The notes: a model not told the origin generated them from the sequence alone. Counted from the first letter of the stretch, positions 11,549 through 35,546 are shown. The stretch is 64,000 nucleotides of DNA from Petrosia ficiformis (GCA_947044365.1 OX345650.1:1001001-1065000); one strand, 5' to 3'. Numbers and translations: made by a program.

Positions 11549-13065
11549 TCATTAAACCACATGGTACTTTATATATATGACTGTTATGTATTATAATTAG
11601 TAATGGTATAACTGCACATCTACATATCACAGTTAATCCTCACCTAATACGAGAAGAAAGAGAATTCCATTTTATCACACATCATATTACCTGGAATGTG
11701 TATACATAAATGTTAGTTTAGCTACTGATATGAATTAACAACACAAACATAGTTTAATCTGTCATTTTCAAACGAAAATACTATTTAATTATAAAATAAC
11801 ATGATTTGAGCAATGATTGCAAAACACAGAGAGTGACAGTTACTTACGTATATACGTACATCAATACTATATAAAGGCAATGAAATCAAAATTTAACTGA
11901 CAGCAAATCCTGATACACATCATCAAGGCATGCAATGAGTGTGTTTGCATACATACATAAGAATCTAAACTTTACTATAGTTCACCATGACCTCAGAAAA
12001 ATGACCAAAAATTTTAATCCATTGCTTTATTATTGAGTTACAAAATCATTTATTAACCATATGACATTTAACTATACATTATATTAAAAATAAAGTCATT
12101 TCATCCTAAATTAGAGGTCACCATGAACAGACTTTACACAATTATATTATGGGCATGTAATTAGATACAATAAATTATAAATGTCCGACACAGACCAACA
12201 GTATGAGTCCACCAAATTCTACACTACTCAGAAAATAAGGTTTATATTTTCAAATGTTAAACCTCTCTAAGCTCAATACTTACCCTTGTTGCCGATAGCA
12301 TTTTCTCTTTTCACTGCTGCTCTAAAAAATATAACTGCAGCACATGCATTTATAATTATTCTGCGGAGTGTTTGTATGATGTATCAAATCATGTATATAT
12401 ATAGATAATTCACCTTGAATTAGCTGAGGGGTTTAAAATGGTTACTTTAATTTCTGCATCTTGACATTTGTTGTTCTGTAGTTTAAAACAAGTTTCTCTG
12501 TAACACTAATTGACCTGATGTTTTCATGTTTTGGTCAGAGTAGTAAATTCCACTAAATATTCAGAGATATTTGGCATTTTTCATAAGTTACTCATAGCTA
12601 CGTAACTAGTAGTGAGTTTATGTGTATCCTCTACAAATTATTGTTTGTACTAGTGGAACATTATACTTATCATCATTTGTACATCAATTTGAATGTATTT
12701 ATAATGGACACAATGCATAATGTATGTATGTGTTTATTGTCTTTCTTGAAAGAAAATGGAGTGTTTGAAGGTTGCTTATAATGATTCAGAAAATGTAACA
12801 TAAACAAAATCATTTGTTTAGACATTTTAAGTCATAATTCATGAAAAATCTTCAAATGTAAACACATCATTATTAAAGAGTATGGTAGTCTGTGTGTGCA
12901 TCTTTGATCTATGAAACAGACATCAGGGGTTGATTCCCTAATTACTTTTAACTGTATTGTAACTACATATCTCATGCATGTTTACTTATACGTAGCTTCA
13001 GTAGTTTCTATATAAATGGGCGAATTGTTCATTTTGAATAGAAAACTGGTTATTGTAGCGATAAC
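11549..13065. other. Spacer between the two collagen-stalk genes
   Basis: About 1.5 kb holding the 3' flank of gene A and 5' flank of gene B. It includes a partial MITE family A copy (11980-12137) and a short minus-strand stretch at 12293-12330 with a TTTTTTAG acceptor and GTAAG donor around AAVKRENAIGNKG, a possible orphan exon. Otherwise I see nothing coding. Confidence 0.5.
11980..12137 (-). mobile_element. MITE family A, partial copy 2
   Basis: Matches the family from caccatgacctcagaaaaatg through ccattgctttattattgagt to gaggtcaccatgaacagac, in reverse orientation relative to 60895. The middle third is deleted. Confidence 0.6.
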
Positions 13066-15279
13066 ATGGAGACTTTTTTTAAACTTACAGTAATTTGTAT
13101 TTTTGTTTCTTGGATTGAGTTAATTGATAGTAGTGGACCTGAAACTCTAATGATATTGCCATGTAAGTAACATCTGATGGTTGATAGTTTCATTTTTTCT
13201 CAAACAAAATTCATTATTAGGTTTGCAAAAACGTTCTCAAGGTAAATACTATTGATATTAAGTTAATTTTCAAAACATATATATAATAATCATTTATAAT
13301 ACATAATAATTGCATATTATATTGTATTGTTTAGACTACAAATTATAGTATAATACACTCTCACTATAATTTATTGTGTATGTTGACAACTTAAACAATT
13401 GTTATACTAATAGGTACATCTGTATCAGGTACTTGTGGAGGTGGAGGCGGAGGCGGAGGTGGAGGCGGAGGTATGTTCATAAAACTAGATAACACCTGTA
13501 TATATCAGTTCATTAGTGTTTTAAATTTATACATCATAATTATTTGTATATATTTAAGGTATTACAACAATTTCACCCCCAAGTTCACCTGCAAGTCCAC
13601 CCCCAAATATACTAACAGGTAAATAATGACGGCTAAGCAATAAATTGTTTATTTATTGCTCAGGTTAAAAATCAAAGGTATCAGAACGTATATAGTGAAT
13701 AAATTTCCCATTTTTCCACATACTTCCTTACTGTGTTATATTTCAGTATACATTTTAATGTATATGTATATGCACACAGAACATTTTGTAGTGCAAAGAG
13801 ATGAAAATTTCTTTAGAGTAATGAAAAAGAATAAAACTTATTTACATAATATGAACTTCAATTCATTGCCTTATTACTTACTATCTATAAATCATTTTTT
13901 CATTATACATGCTAATATTCAGGACCTCCAGGCCCTCCAGGTCCAAAAGGAGTAGCAGGTCCTCCTGGTCCACGAGGACCATCAGGTGTTCCAGGTGCAC
14001 AAGGTCTTCCAGGAGCATCAGGTCCTCCAGGTCAACAAGGACCACCAGGTCTTCTAGGTCAGAAAGGAGCATCAGGTCATCCTGGTCAGAAAGGAGCATC
14101 AGGTCCTCCAGGTCAACAAGGACCATCAGGTGCACCAGGTCAAAAGGGATCACCAGGTATGGATGGTTCAAAAGGTGCACGAGGTTTGAAAGGTGAACAA
14201 GGACTAATAGGTCCACCAGGTTCAAAAGGTCAACAAGGTCTAAATGGTTCAAAAGGTGCACCAGGTTCAAAAGGTGAACAAGGACTAGTAGGTCCACCAG
14301 GTTCAAAAGGTCAACGAGGTTTACAAGGTATATATATATATATATATGTACATATATAATTTGCCAGGTCTGTGATGACCAATGATATATAGATATATTT
14401 ATATACCAGCATATTCATCTTTTGTCACATATTACTATTCTTGCTGTTTTTGCAAATAGTCATTTGTTAAATTCTCTTTAGAATTTTGGTTGTTATTTTT
14501 AGGTGTAGAAGGACTACAAGGACCAAAGGGAGAAATGGGGAGTGTAGGTATGTAAAATAGACAATTATAGCACACATACACACGCACATACATACTTTTT
14601 CACTCTTACTTATTCATTTTAGGATTTAACGGTTCTGCAGGTGAAAAAGGTATGTAGAGTGTACAAATAGCAATAAACTTCTTTTTATACTACTTATTGG
14701 TTCCAAAGGTGATCGTGGACTTCAGGGTCCTCCAGGGCCACCTGGATCTCCTGGTCTTAATGTCTCTGAACTCACTATGACATCATTAGAAACTAATGGA
14801 GAGCCAGTTAGTTTGCAAAGATATTATCTGGTTACTACATATCCTCCTGTATAGGATGAAGCTGACAGTTCATTGATGTTGACTTCAGCACTCAGTGGAG
14901 CAATGTCCATTATTGTGACAATAATAGTACTAAGTACAATTGGGTAAAAAGCACACACACACATATATATGCACATACACACACTAAACATTAATTCACA
15001 TATATGTAGCGTCATTTGGGTTGCAATAATAAAGTGTAGAAAACCTCAAAAGATTGAAGATGACAACATTGAGATGAATAATAATAATGTTTATGGAACT
15101 ATGCAGAAAAACGCTTCTGCCAAAGGTACTAAAGAGATTATAAGAAGTGTGTATTACATGTCATTATAGATCCAAATGTGTTTGCTGGAATCAACCCAAG
15201 CAGCGGTCCAACATTGTGTGTTAACATACCTCCAAATGGTTCTGATTCTTCTGAACCAGTTTATAACTATGTTCAGTAA
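13066..15279 (+). CDS. Collagen-stalk type I membrane protein B
   Basis: Eleven exons: 13066-13162, 13221-13241, 13414-13470, 13559-13618, 13923-14327, 14503-14547, 14623-14649, 14709-14806, 14855-14943, 15010-15125, 15170-15279, giving 374 residues. Order: signal peptide ([20 protein letters not shown]), a Cys followed by eleven glycines (exon 3), a Pro/Ser-rich hinge (exon 4), about 160 residues of Gly-X-Y, a membrane helix ([17 protein letters not shown]) and a cytoplasmic tail with VYGTMQ and a C-terminal VYNYVQ. The 405-nt exon contains an 81-bp internal duplication. Intron phases around the membrane helix (0 before, 2 at the STIG end) equal those of gene A, showing paralogy. YGTM fits the YxxM pattern; YNYV fits YxxPhi. 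Function not known. Confidence 0.88.
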
Positions 15280-16324
15280 TGTATTTCCAGACTGAAACAA
15301 ATTGACAATGTCAATAAATTAATGTTTTTAGATTGTTTAGTGTAGCTAAACAAATAGCTGTCTGTAACTATATATTTGTCAATAAATTAATGTTTTTAGT
15401 ACATTTGATAACTAAAGAAATAGCTTTCTGTAATTATGAGTTATCTCAAGTATGAAAATTAATAAAACTAATTAAATATAAAAGTTCTACAGGATTCAAA
15501 AATGGCAGTTATATTGCGCATGAATGATTATCAATGTACTATCATTTAGCATGCTATCATCAACACAGTGTTATTCTATAATAATGAATAATAATGAACT
15601 TATGATCAACATCATTACAAACACCACCAGCATAAGAAAATAGAAAGTACATATAAATTGTACATGTACATGTAAGTGAATGTACGTGTCATTGAACATA
15701 TATACATGTACAGTGTAGGGATAATGATGGAATATATAGATGTTTGTTTGTATTCAGAGAACACTAGTGATTGATATACCTTGTTCTATATATATATAAT
15801 TTTTATGGTGAAACCTGTAATGTAATTATAAATTAACATTTTGTGTTTTATCTTATCCACTGTAAGATAATATCAGGGAATAATGTTTTATATTTTTATT
15901 GTGTCAATAAAAAGACCAACATAATGAGTGGTATATATGTATTTGATGATAGAGATTGTATATGCAGGATAAAAACGTATATATATATATATGCTTCAAT
16001 ACAACTTCATGTATTTAAAACCAGCATAACCCAAACCTGCTTGAGTTTAAGAGTTAGGTTTGCAGTTAATGTTTGGGAGCATAGGTTTTCAACTGGTTTT
16101 AAAAAGGTGAGGTACCACAATATGTACATTAACCAATGAAATGTTATAGTTGTGTAACTATAAAAATCAGTGGATGTATTTCCACAATAGCTAGAATTAC
16201 AGAAATGAAAATAAATTTAAAAAAAATTATATTAAAAATTTAATCACTATCTATCACACACACTTGTATAATTATATTCTATAATTATTATATAAATAAA
16301 TATAGTGTTTTAAATGGTATAACA
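15280..16324. other. 3' flanks of collagen B and SLC26, convergent
   Basis: Convergent intergenic DNA. AATAAA occurs at about 15311 and 15374 in two similar copies of a short segment (caataaattaatgtttttag), plausible poly(A) signals of collagen B. The rest is AT-rich with no coding signal. Confidence 0.5.
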
Positions 16325-28251
<11,927 letters not shown>

Positions 28252-29246
28252 TTCCACTCGAAATTTTAATATGGGTGTAGCTAGACTAAAACTGCAAAGG
28301 TGTGTTTGAGGGTGTGTTTGTTAAATGTGTCGTATATACCGGTACGAGGTCAGGTCACGTACACAGTTGAAGAAAGAGCCAGAGCCTTGTAGTCTGAAAA
28401 CAGCTGCATTGGTGAAGTACTACAAAGTAGTCGACGTTCATCAGCTCTAGTTACTGTATCTAACAATAAAGTAGTGATCATGTGTGATTTTCATACTCTA
28501 CCAGTGAGTCAACTATATCTCAAACTGTGATATCTGCAATGAGGCACCAAATATTGCATGAGACATTAAGCTAAAAACCAAATCAACTCTTTCAACTTCA
28601 TGCAATATTATAATTGGAGTTATATATTCGTAATTTATGTTGACACCATCAATAATTCTGTTGTCTCCTTCAGGGAGGGAGGAACTGGTAGGCAGAGTCG
28701 GAGGAAGTGCAAAGGTTGCAAAGGCTTTAGGGTTTGTATTGTTTGACCTTAAACGAGTTTAGAAAAATATTTTATTAACTTTTTATCTTTTGATCTAAAC
28801 TGTTGATTGCGTCATGCAAATGTGTAAATCACATTACACATGACCTGTGCTTGCAACTGCATGCTCTATCATTAAAATAGACAGAGATAGCTGTTATTAC
28901 TGTGCTATATATGGCTTCTCATTTTGGCGATAAAGTGGCTTTGCCAAAGATTTCATTTTAGATTCTGACCATTGTAATAGTACTTTTATAACGGACTATG
29001 TTGCAAAGTGAAGATTTTGATCATAATTTACATTATTGTTTGCAATATTATACTGTATGCATCAATTGTGTCTGGATCTGGATGTCATAATAATAATATA
29101 ATGCATAATAGAGGACAGTATTTCACAAATTCCAAGAGGTGTCCTGTCCATTCTACCAACAAAGCAAATTCAGACTTCCCAAAAATTAATTTTTTGTACT
29201 TTTGCTCCATAATGTCTCACACATTTCACTTGTGTGTCATCCTCAG
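28252..29246. promoter_or_regulatory. Shared 5' region of SLC26 (minus) and MBL-rhodanese gene (plus)
   Basis: The two genes are transcribed away from each other, so this 1-kb stretch should hold both promoters and the unidentified first exon of the plus-strand gene. A mixed run at 28666-28740 is GC-richer than its surroundings. No defined factor site is claimed. Confidence 0.45.
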
Positions 29247-32200
29247 AGTGGACTAAAGGAAGTGATCAAAGAAGACTCTGGACTGGAAGTACGTATTTAC
29301 TATCTTGAATGTTTAGCTCAAGCAACTTATTTGTTGACTCATGAAGAAAACGCATTTATTATTGACCCAAGAAGAGATGTGGATGCTTTCATCATAGTTA
29401 GTCTCATACATTCATATATACTTTTCATAATTATACATTTTCTCTTTTAGGATCTTAAATCTTCAAACAAGACTCTCAAAGGAATTCTTGAGACTCATTT
29501 CCATGCAGACTTTGTATCTGGTCATTACGAACTCATGCAAAAGACAGGAGCAACTATTTATTTTGGACCTACGGCAGGTTCTCGATGCAAGTTTGATCAA
29601 CATGAACTGAAAGATGGCGAGGTGATGTTTAAAATCCTAATCTGTTATAGTTAAGTGATGAATACATAATATTTGTAATTTGTAGAGTACATTGTATGTA
29701 CAAAATCATTAGTGTAAGTGACTGTTTGCAGTCAGTTTCTTACAAAGTCATTTCTTATATTAAATAGGAGATAGAGTTTTCATCTCGTTATTCAATTAAA
29801 ACTCTTCACACACCTGGACATACTCCTGAATCTGTTGTCTATCTTGTGATTGATAAAGAAGAAGACAGCAAACCTGTGAAAGTAAGATGATGGATGGATG
29901 GATGGACAGACAGACGGACAGACAAATGGACAGATGGACAGATGGATGTACTTCTGTTTATTTTATAGGCATTCACTGGAGATACTTTGTTTATTGGTTC
30001 TTGTGGTCGTCCTGATCTTGTGGGTTCTATAGGCTTCACCTCAGAACAGATGGCTCGTATGATGTTCCATTCACTACTGGATAAAATATGTACTTTACCA
30101 GATGATGTGCAGGTTAAACTATATACCTGATTTACTCATCAGCTTATTCATCCATCCATCCATCCATTCACCCTTCCATCCACCCATCCATCCACCCATC
30201 CACCCATCCATCCATCCATCCACCCATCCATCCATCCACCCATCCACCCATCCATCCATCCACCCACCCACCCATCCATCCATCCATCCATCCATCCATC
30301 CATCCATCCATCCATCCATCCATCCATCCATCCATCCATCCATCCATCCATCCATCCATCCATCCATCCATCCATCCATCCATCTATCCATCTGTCCATC
30401 GTTTAAATAATGCATTTACATTGTAATTTGTGAAACCAGATATTTCCAGCTCATGGTGCTGGATCTCCTTGTGGCAAAAATCTCAGTTCTGATCTACACT
30501 CCACTATTGGAAAAGAGAAGAAAACAAATCCAGCACTACAATATGACAATGTCAGTCATGTGATAATCATGTGACCATTTTTAATCGCTATATTAAATAG
30601 TTATAGTTTGCAGTAATGAATATATACAATCAGTGTTATAGTTTTGTAGTAATGAATCTAATTTCAGTTGATGATCACATGATGATCACATGATGATCAC
30701 CTGATGATCACATGATAATTAATTAGTTATGCATGTATTCTTGTGTCAAAACAGGATGTTGAATTTATTGAATATCTCACAAAAGAACAACCTACAGCTC
30801 CAGGTTATTTTTCTCACGATGTTCAACAGAATGTGGTATGTTTTCATATCTTAGTATGACTTATAATAATCATTTATTATGTTTATAATTTTAGGAACAT
30901 TTAATAGCCAATTACCCAATCATCCTTCCATTCATTGATTTATTCATTCCGTCCCTCCGTCCATCCTCCATTCATTCATTCATCTATTCATCCATTTATC
31001 CATCTATTATTAATCCATCTATTCATTCGTCCATTGGACTCCATCTATCTATCTATTCGTTCTTCCTTTGTACTCTGATGCATAATCAATTATATCTACA
31101 TAGTCTGGAGCACAACCTTTAACTGAAGAACTTTGTAAAATACCTCATGTATCTGGTGATGTATTTAATAAAATGAAAGAAGGAAGCTATGTTATCGTTG
31201 ATACTAGACCTGTGAGTGATAGTGTGTGTGTGATGTATCTGTGTATGTGTATGTGTATGTGTCTGTGTACGTGTCTGTGTCTGTGTCTGTGCATGTGTCT
31301 ATGTATGTGTCTGTGTCTGTGCATGTGTCTATGTATGTGTCTGTGCATGTGTCTATGTCTGTGTTTGTGTCTGTGTCTGTGTCTGTGCATGTGTCTATGT
31401 ATGTGTACATCGTTCATATCATGTACATATACCTTTAGCCTCCAGAGTATAACAATGGTTTTATTGAAGGGTCCTTGAATTTCCCCCTAGGGGAAGCAGG
31501 AGGTGCAATAGTTGGGGTGGAAGATGGAAACTTTGCTTTGTGGGTAAGTAGTAAGCTTCAAAAAAATACAATTTGATGTCTTTGTTTGTAATTTTAGGTT
31601 GGTACTCTTGTATCCAGCAAAGAGAAAATCCTGTTGCTATGCAACCAAGAAAAACAAGGAGAAGCCTTACAAAGACTTGCACGTATAGGATACACTAACG
31701 TTAGTTGATTCAAAGTATTTTGGTTTTATTCATTTAAGAGGCAAATAGATTATTATGAGTTTATAATGATTGGGGTGGAGAACCATGTATGTATACAACT
31801 TGTATGTGACACAAACGTATATAATATTATAGTCAACCCAGCAACCAGGCTATGTATGGATGCAATCATGGGATGGAAAAATGTCAACAGTGTTTGTGCT
31901 TGCTTTGGGTAGTATAAAAACTGAAAAACAATGGGAGCATTCTAACTAAACCAGGAAACCTCCCTCTATGTGTTAACTAACATGCTGTAATGTGTACTTG
32001 TAAATATAATATATTATTTAAAGTTTAAGAACTCTAGTTGTAATGCCATACTGAAGCAACTTGATGCTATGGATCAATAATATACATCTGACATGAAAGT
32101 GGAATATTTCGGGACCAAAGCCTCATATTCTAATGATACATGTATCATTTCCTTAAACTTACCAGGTGGTCAAAAATCTGTAAACAAATTGTTTTCTGCA

Positions 32201-32981
32201 GGTTTCTGCCGTTTTAGATAACGGAATTGACTGCTGGAAATCAAAAGGTCTTTCTCTTTCAACCAACAACAGAATAAATCTGGTTTGTAAAATATAATCT
32301 CCTCATAATATTCAACTGTAGTATACTCCAAATTAAATTCCTGTCATAGAAAGGGGGCGCTAATCTCTCTCAGTTGATATCGGAGGGATATCAGATGTTG
32401 GATGTACGGACTCCTGGTGAACACGAGAACAATACATGTAAAAATTCAATCAACATTCCACTTGCCAGTATCTATGAACATTTGGGACTACTGAAGAAGT
32501 GAGTGCACAGTGGAAGTATCTTTCTTTGCATACTAAAACTAATTGTTGCTCTTAACAAACAGAAAACCTAACAAAACCTAACAAAACCTAACGATGTACA
32601 CTATGTATAGAACTTGACTAATTTCACTAGCAAATGTGGAATAAAAAAAACAATAGATTCTTATTTATACTGATAGATTAAAATCAGGGCTGTAGACTTA
32701 GAGACTATAGACTTCAATAGTTTACTTGTAATAATTACAACAAGAGAAGCCATAAAATATATACAATGTTAGATTGGCCTATCTGTAGGATAACATATAA
32801 CTCTTGTATCTTTTCTTACAGAGACAGGAAGTATATTGCATTTTGTACGAGTGGGTATCGTTCAGTCATTGCATCTTCTATTCTCAGATCAAGGGGATAT
32901 AATGTAGTTGATGTGCATGGAGGATTTGCTGCCATTAGTGTCTATAATCCTGAGACTACAACTACAGGAAAGGTTATATGA
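29247..32981 (+). CDS. Persulfide dioxygenase-like MBL domain fused to two rhodanese domains (CstB-like), 5' end missing
   Basis: Exons 29247-29396, 29451-29621, 29768-29881, 29969-30112, 30440-30550, 30755-30835, 31104-31211, 31439-31543, 31598-31699, 32202-32282, 32350-32498, 32822-32981. The MBL part has [11 protein letters not shown] (metal ligands), [24 protein letters not shown] and [14 protein letters not shown] first rhodanese domain (VIVDTRP, then [11 protein letters not shown] in place of a normal loop, LARIGYT) looks catalytically changed; the second has [10 protein letters not shown] and the active loop FCTSGYRS. Expected chemistry: oxidation of glutathione- or thiol-bound persulfide to sulfite and transfer of sulfane sulfur. 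The initiating exon was not found. An alternative ending splices at 32972 to 33637-33693 (VCPSMRAMVRKLSEYTGP), in phase and nearer the AATAAA at 33822. Confidence 0.9.
29886..29948. repeat. (ATGG)/(GACA) microsatellite
   Basis: Short tetranucleotide run directly after the donor at 29881 of the MBL-rhodanese gene. Confidence 0.85.
30149..30400. repeat. (CATC)n microsatellite
   Basis: About 250 bp, pure over the last 110 bp, in the MBL-rhodanese intron 30112/30440; a second imperfect CATT/CATC block is at 30925-31060. All PSIH/MDGW frames here are artefacts. Confidence 0.95.
31213..31412. repeat. (TGTGTC/TGTGCA)n microsatellite
   Basis: Hexanucleotide array beginning right at the donor of exon 31104-31211. 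Confidence 0.92.
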
Positions 32982-33080
32982 GTTCATTTGATAAGACACA
33001 TAAATATTTAGTTTTGTTTTAGCTATACCTTCGGTAAGGCACATTGTTCAGTTTTAAATTACAGGCAGTGTTTTTGAATT

Positions 33081-33128
33081 GGCCCAAAGAGCTTCTTATT
33101 TGGCACTGCACAGTACTCTCTTTGGGCC
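33081..33128. other. Short hairpin, 11-bp perfect stem
   Basis: ggcccaaagag pairs with ctctttgggcc around a 26-base loop, between the stop at 32981 and the alternative last exon at 33637. It would be in the intron or 3'UTR of the MBL-rhodanese transcript. Confidence 0.6.
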
Positions 33129-33636
33129 TGATGGCGGCACAGTTAATTACGTAACCATTCTTGAGCCAATTTGGCCATTGCTTCAAAACATATCAAAACC
33201 TCTGATTACAGGTCTACTGTGATAATATTAATATGAAAATAATGAACACTAAAAGTATACCAGTTTTGTTACCAGCTATGGCACCGAACAATGTTCTTAC
33301 CAAGCTTCTAGGGTTAATGTTACTGGCACTCTTCCTAGTTCACTGATAATTAATGTTACTCCTTTTCAAAATAGAAGAAAAAACACTTGAGTAACAATAT
33401 TGATTCTAATCATAAGCATGTATATACTGTAGATAGGTGTAGAACTGTGGATAAATGATAATACAATATTCTACTATTTGAAAATTTTAACAATTCTACT
33501 GCACCTAAATTAGCGTAAAGAACACCACATTTTGATGCCAAAGTGCAGTACAGTGGTGCATGTGCATAGTCACTGGACTACTCGCCAGCTTATTCCCCCA
33601 TTATGATATAAATTATACTCTTTCTCTTTCTGTAAG

Positions 33637-33693
33637 GTATGTCCAAGTATGAGAGCAATGGTTAGGAAGCTATCAGAATACACAGGACCATAA
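33637..33693 (+). CDS. Alternative last exon of the MBL-rhodanese gene
   Basis: A pyrimidine-rich acceptor (tctttctctttctgtaag) opens 18 codons, VCPSMRAMVRKLSEYTGP, then TAA. Phase 0 matches a donor at 32972 (AAG|GTTATA). Without splicing the protein ends in Val-Ile at 32981. AATAAA follows at 33822. Transcript data would decide; I rate both forms plausible. Confidence 0.4.
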   Translation, partial: VCPSMRAMVRKLSEYTGP

Positions 33694-33821
33694 TTTCTTG
33701 TCTCCTCATCATCAACTGGATTTCATAACTTGTTAGCCAAGTCTAATATATGTATGTATGTTTATTCTTGTTGTGTTAATAGTTGGGTATATTCATGTAT
33801 AAGTTGATGATTATTATTATC

Positions 33822-33827
33822 AATAAA
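33822..33827 (+). terminator. Poly(A) signal AATAAA
   Basis: Consensus hexamer downstream of the MBL-rhodanese stop codons, likely 3' end near 33845. Confidence 0.5.
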
Positions 33828-33850
33828 CAGTATACTATTGAACAGTTCAT

Positions 33851-33922
33851 AATTGTCATTAGTCTCGCGTAGCCAGACCCAACCTACGTTGAGTCTGGCT
33901 ACGCGAGACTGAATTGTCATTA
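33851..33922. mobile_element. 50-bp foldback element with 11-bp target duplication
   Basis: 33861-33878 (agtctcgcgtagccagac) is the exact reverse complement of 33893-33910; loop 14 bases. The element is flanked by identical aattgtcatta at 33851-33861 and 33912-33922, as expected for a target-site duplication. GC-rich against AT-rich surroundings. Confidence 0.75.
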
Positions 33923-33929
33923 CTATCGT

Positions 33930-34908
33930 TATGCACACTAGCTTTTAGGTGTAAAATTAGACAAATGAGAAAAACAGGTTTGTCCACTCCAGTGTATCCC
34001 AAACATCCAAAAGCCATTATTGTATCACAATATTGAATGCAAATATCGATATTTAGATATATATCAAACATCAATAGTAATTAAGAGCTTGGTAAACTAC
34101 AGGTATAGGAGTTGTTTAACAATTAGCTGATCGTTTTGTACTATCATAAGTATGAATGTGACCTTCAGAGTTTTAAACAATATTATCACTATATATCAAT
34201 CTATAATATTGACCAGGTTATCACTGTGGCCACGAGCACATGGTACGATAGATATAAAAAAAAAGATTTATCACAAATACAAAAATTTTGTCACAAATGT
34301 TATTAATAATCATTAATTAAAAAGTATCAATTTTTTACAAAAAAAAGAGGAAAAAAATGTGAAAACTAATTATTAATTTTAATTGGATTACATAATATTT
34401 ATGTTGTTAATTTGAAGTTTAATAATAACTGCTCCTTATTAGAACAATCATGCATTGTTCACTGAAACTAGTTTAAACCAGTTTATTATATAATTAACAA
34501 CAAGAAATAGTTTGACAAACAGATTAAGAACGTACAAAGTTGATCCAACAAATCAGAAAAGTGTATCTACAAAACTAGCAAAGCCGAGTAAATGGATTAG
34601 ACTTGCATGGGATTCTATAACTCAAGTCTGGGGTTCAGACTTGTGTGGATGGCATGGTAATTCCTGTACTAGTTTGAAAGGAACTTTTCTTGAGAGCAGA
34701 TGGACCTATCATAGATCATGTGAATGAGGAAAGAAAGAGCAATGGATATTAATTTTAAAAACAGCATGAAGTACGTATGTATGTATGTATGTATGTATGT
34801 ATGTATGTATGTATGTATGTATGCATGTATGTAAGTATATACATGTATGTATGTATGTATGTATGTATGTACGTATGTTATGTATGTATGTATGTACATG
34901 TATGTATG

Positions 34909-34941
<33 letters not shown>

Positions 34942-35380
34942 GTATGTACGTATGTATTGTGTATGTATGCATATAAGTATATACATGTATGTAAGTATGT
35001 ATGTATGTACGTATTTATGTATGTATGTAGGTATTTATGTACGTATGTATGTACATATGTATGTATGTTGAACCTGCTTGTTCATGCAGAGATTGTGGAT
35101 TAGAGTTGATACCAGAATCAAGACTAGTTTTGATGGTATTGCTCATAGCTAAATAGAATACAAGTATTGATTAAGGCTTTTATTGCTTATTATATTATGG
35201 AACAGACAACCAATAGCCAACAGTGAATAAAACACCACTATACAGCAACAGTAATTACCTTAGTTCTACTGTCAGTATAGTATACTAATTACATCCACAG
35301 CAAATTACTGTTAAATACTGTAGTGTGGAAATGAAACTACTGAGTAATTACTGTACTGTATGGTGACTTTTTATTGACAT
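33930..35380. other. Intergenic DNA between MBL-rhodanese and NF-kappaB 3' ends
   Basis: Convergent 3' flanks. Holds the (GTAT)n array at 34772-35070 and AT-rich unique DNA. A 71-codon open frame at 34512-34727 has no recognisable motif or splice context and is not called. Confidence 0.5.
34772..35070. repeat. (GTAT)n microsatellite
   Basis: About 300 bp of GTAT with ACGT and ACAT variants; source of spurious MYVC/HTYI frames. Confidence 0.95.
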
Positions 35381-35383
35381 ATA

Positions 35384-35521
35384 CTGGAACAGTTGCTTCA
35401 AATTCTTGGTCCAAGTGTCACAGGGCAATGTTCATTGCTAACGAACCATTTTCGTCATTGTCCTTTTTGAGTGGAAAGGACACTTCATGCTTGGACCAAG
35501 AATTTTAAGCAACTGTTCCAG
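35384..35521. other. 138-nt long hairpin, 32-bp nearly perfect stem
   Basis: 35384-35415 (ctggaacagttgcttcaaat and tcttggtccaag) pairs with 35490-35521 with one mismatch; weaker pairing continues inward (gggcaatg with cattgtcc). TTTATT at 35369 gives a minus-strand AATAAA, so the hairpin would lie near the end of the NF-kappaB 3'UTR. It could be a MITE, a small-RNA precursor or an RNA element; no target duplication is evident. Confidence 0.7.
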
Positions 35522-35546
35522 ATCATCCTTTGCTTCTTAGGACATG

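Noticed and set aside
29008..29256. 82-codon frame with a signal-peptide-like start before the MBL exon
   Set aside because: It reads into the MBL exon in the wrong frame, so it cannot be the missing N-terminus without a shift.
34512..34727. 71-codon frame between two convergent genes
   Set aside because: No motif, splice signal or repeat-independent support.
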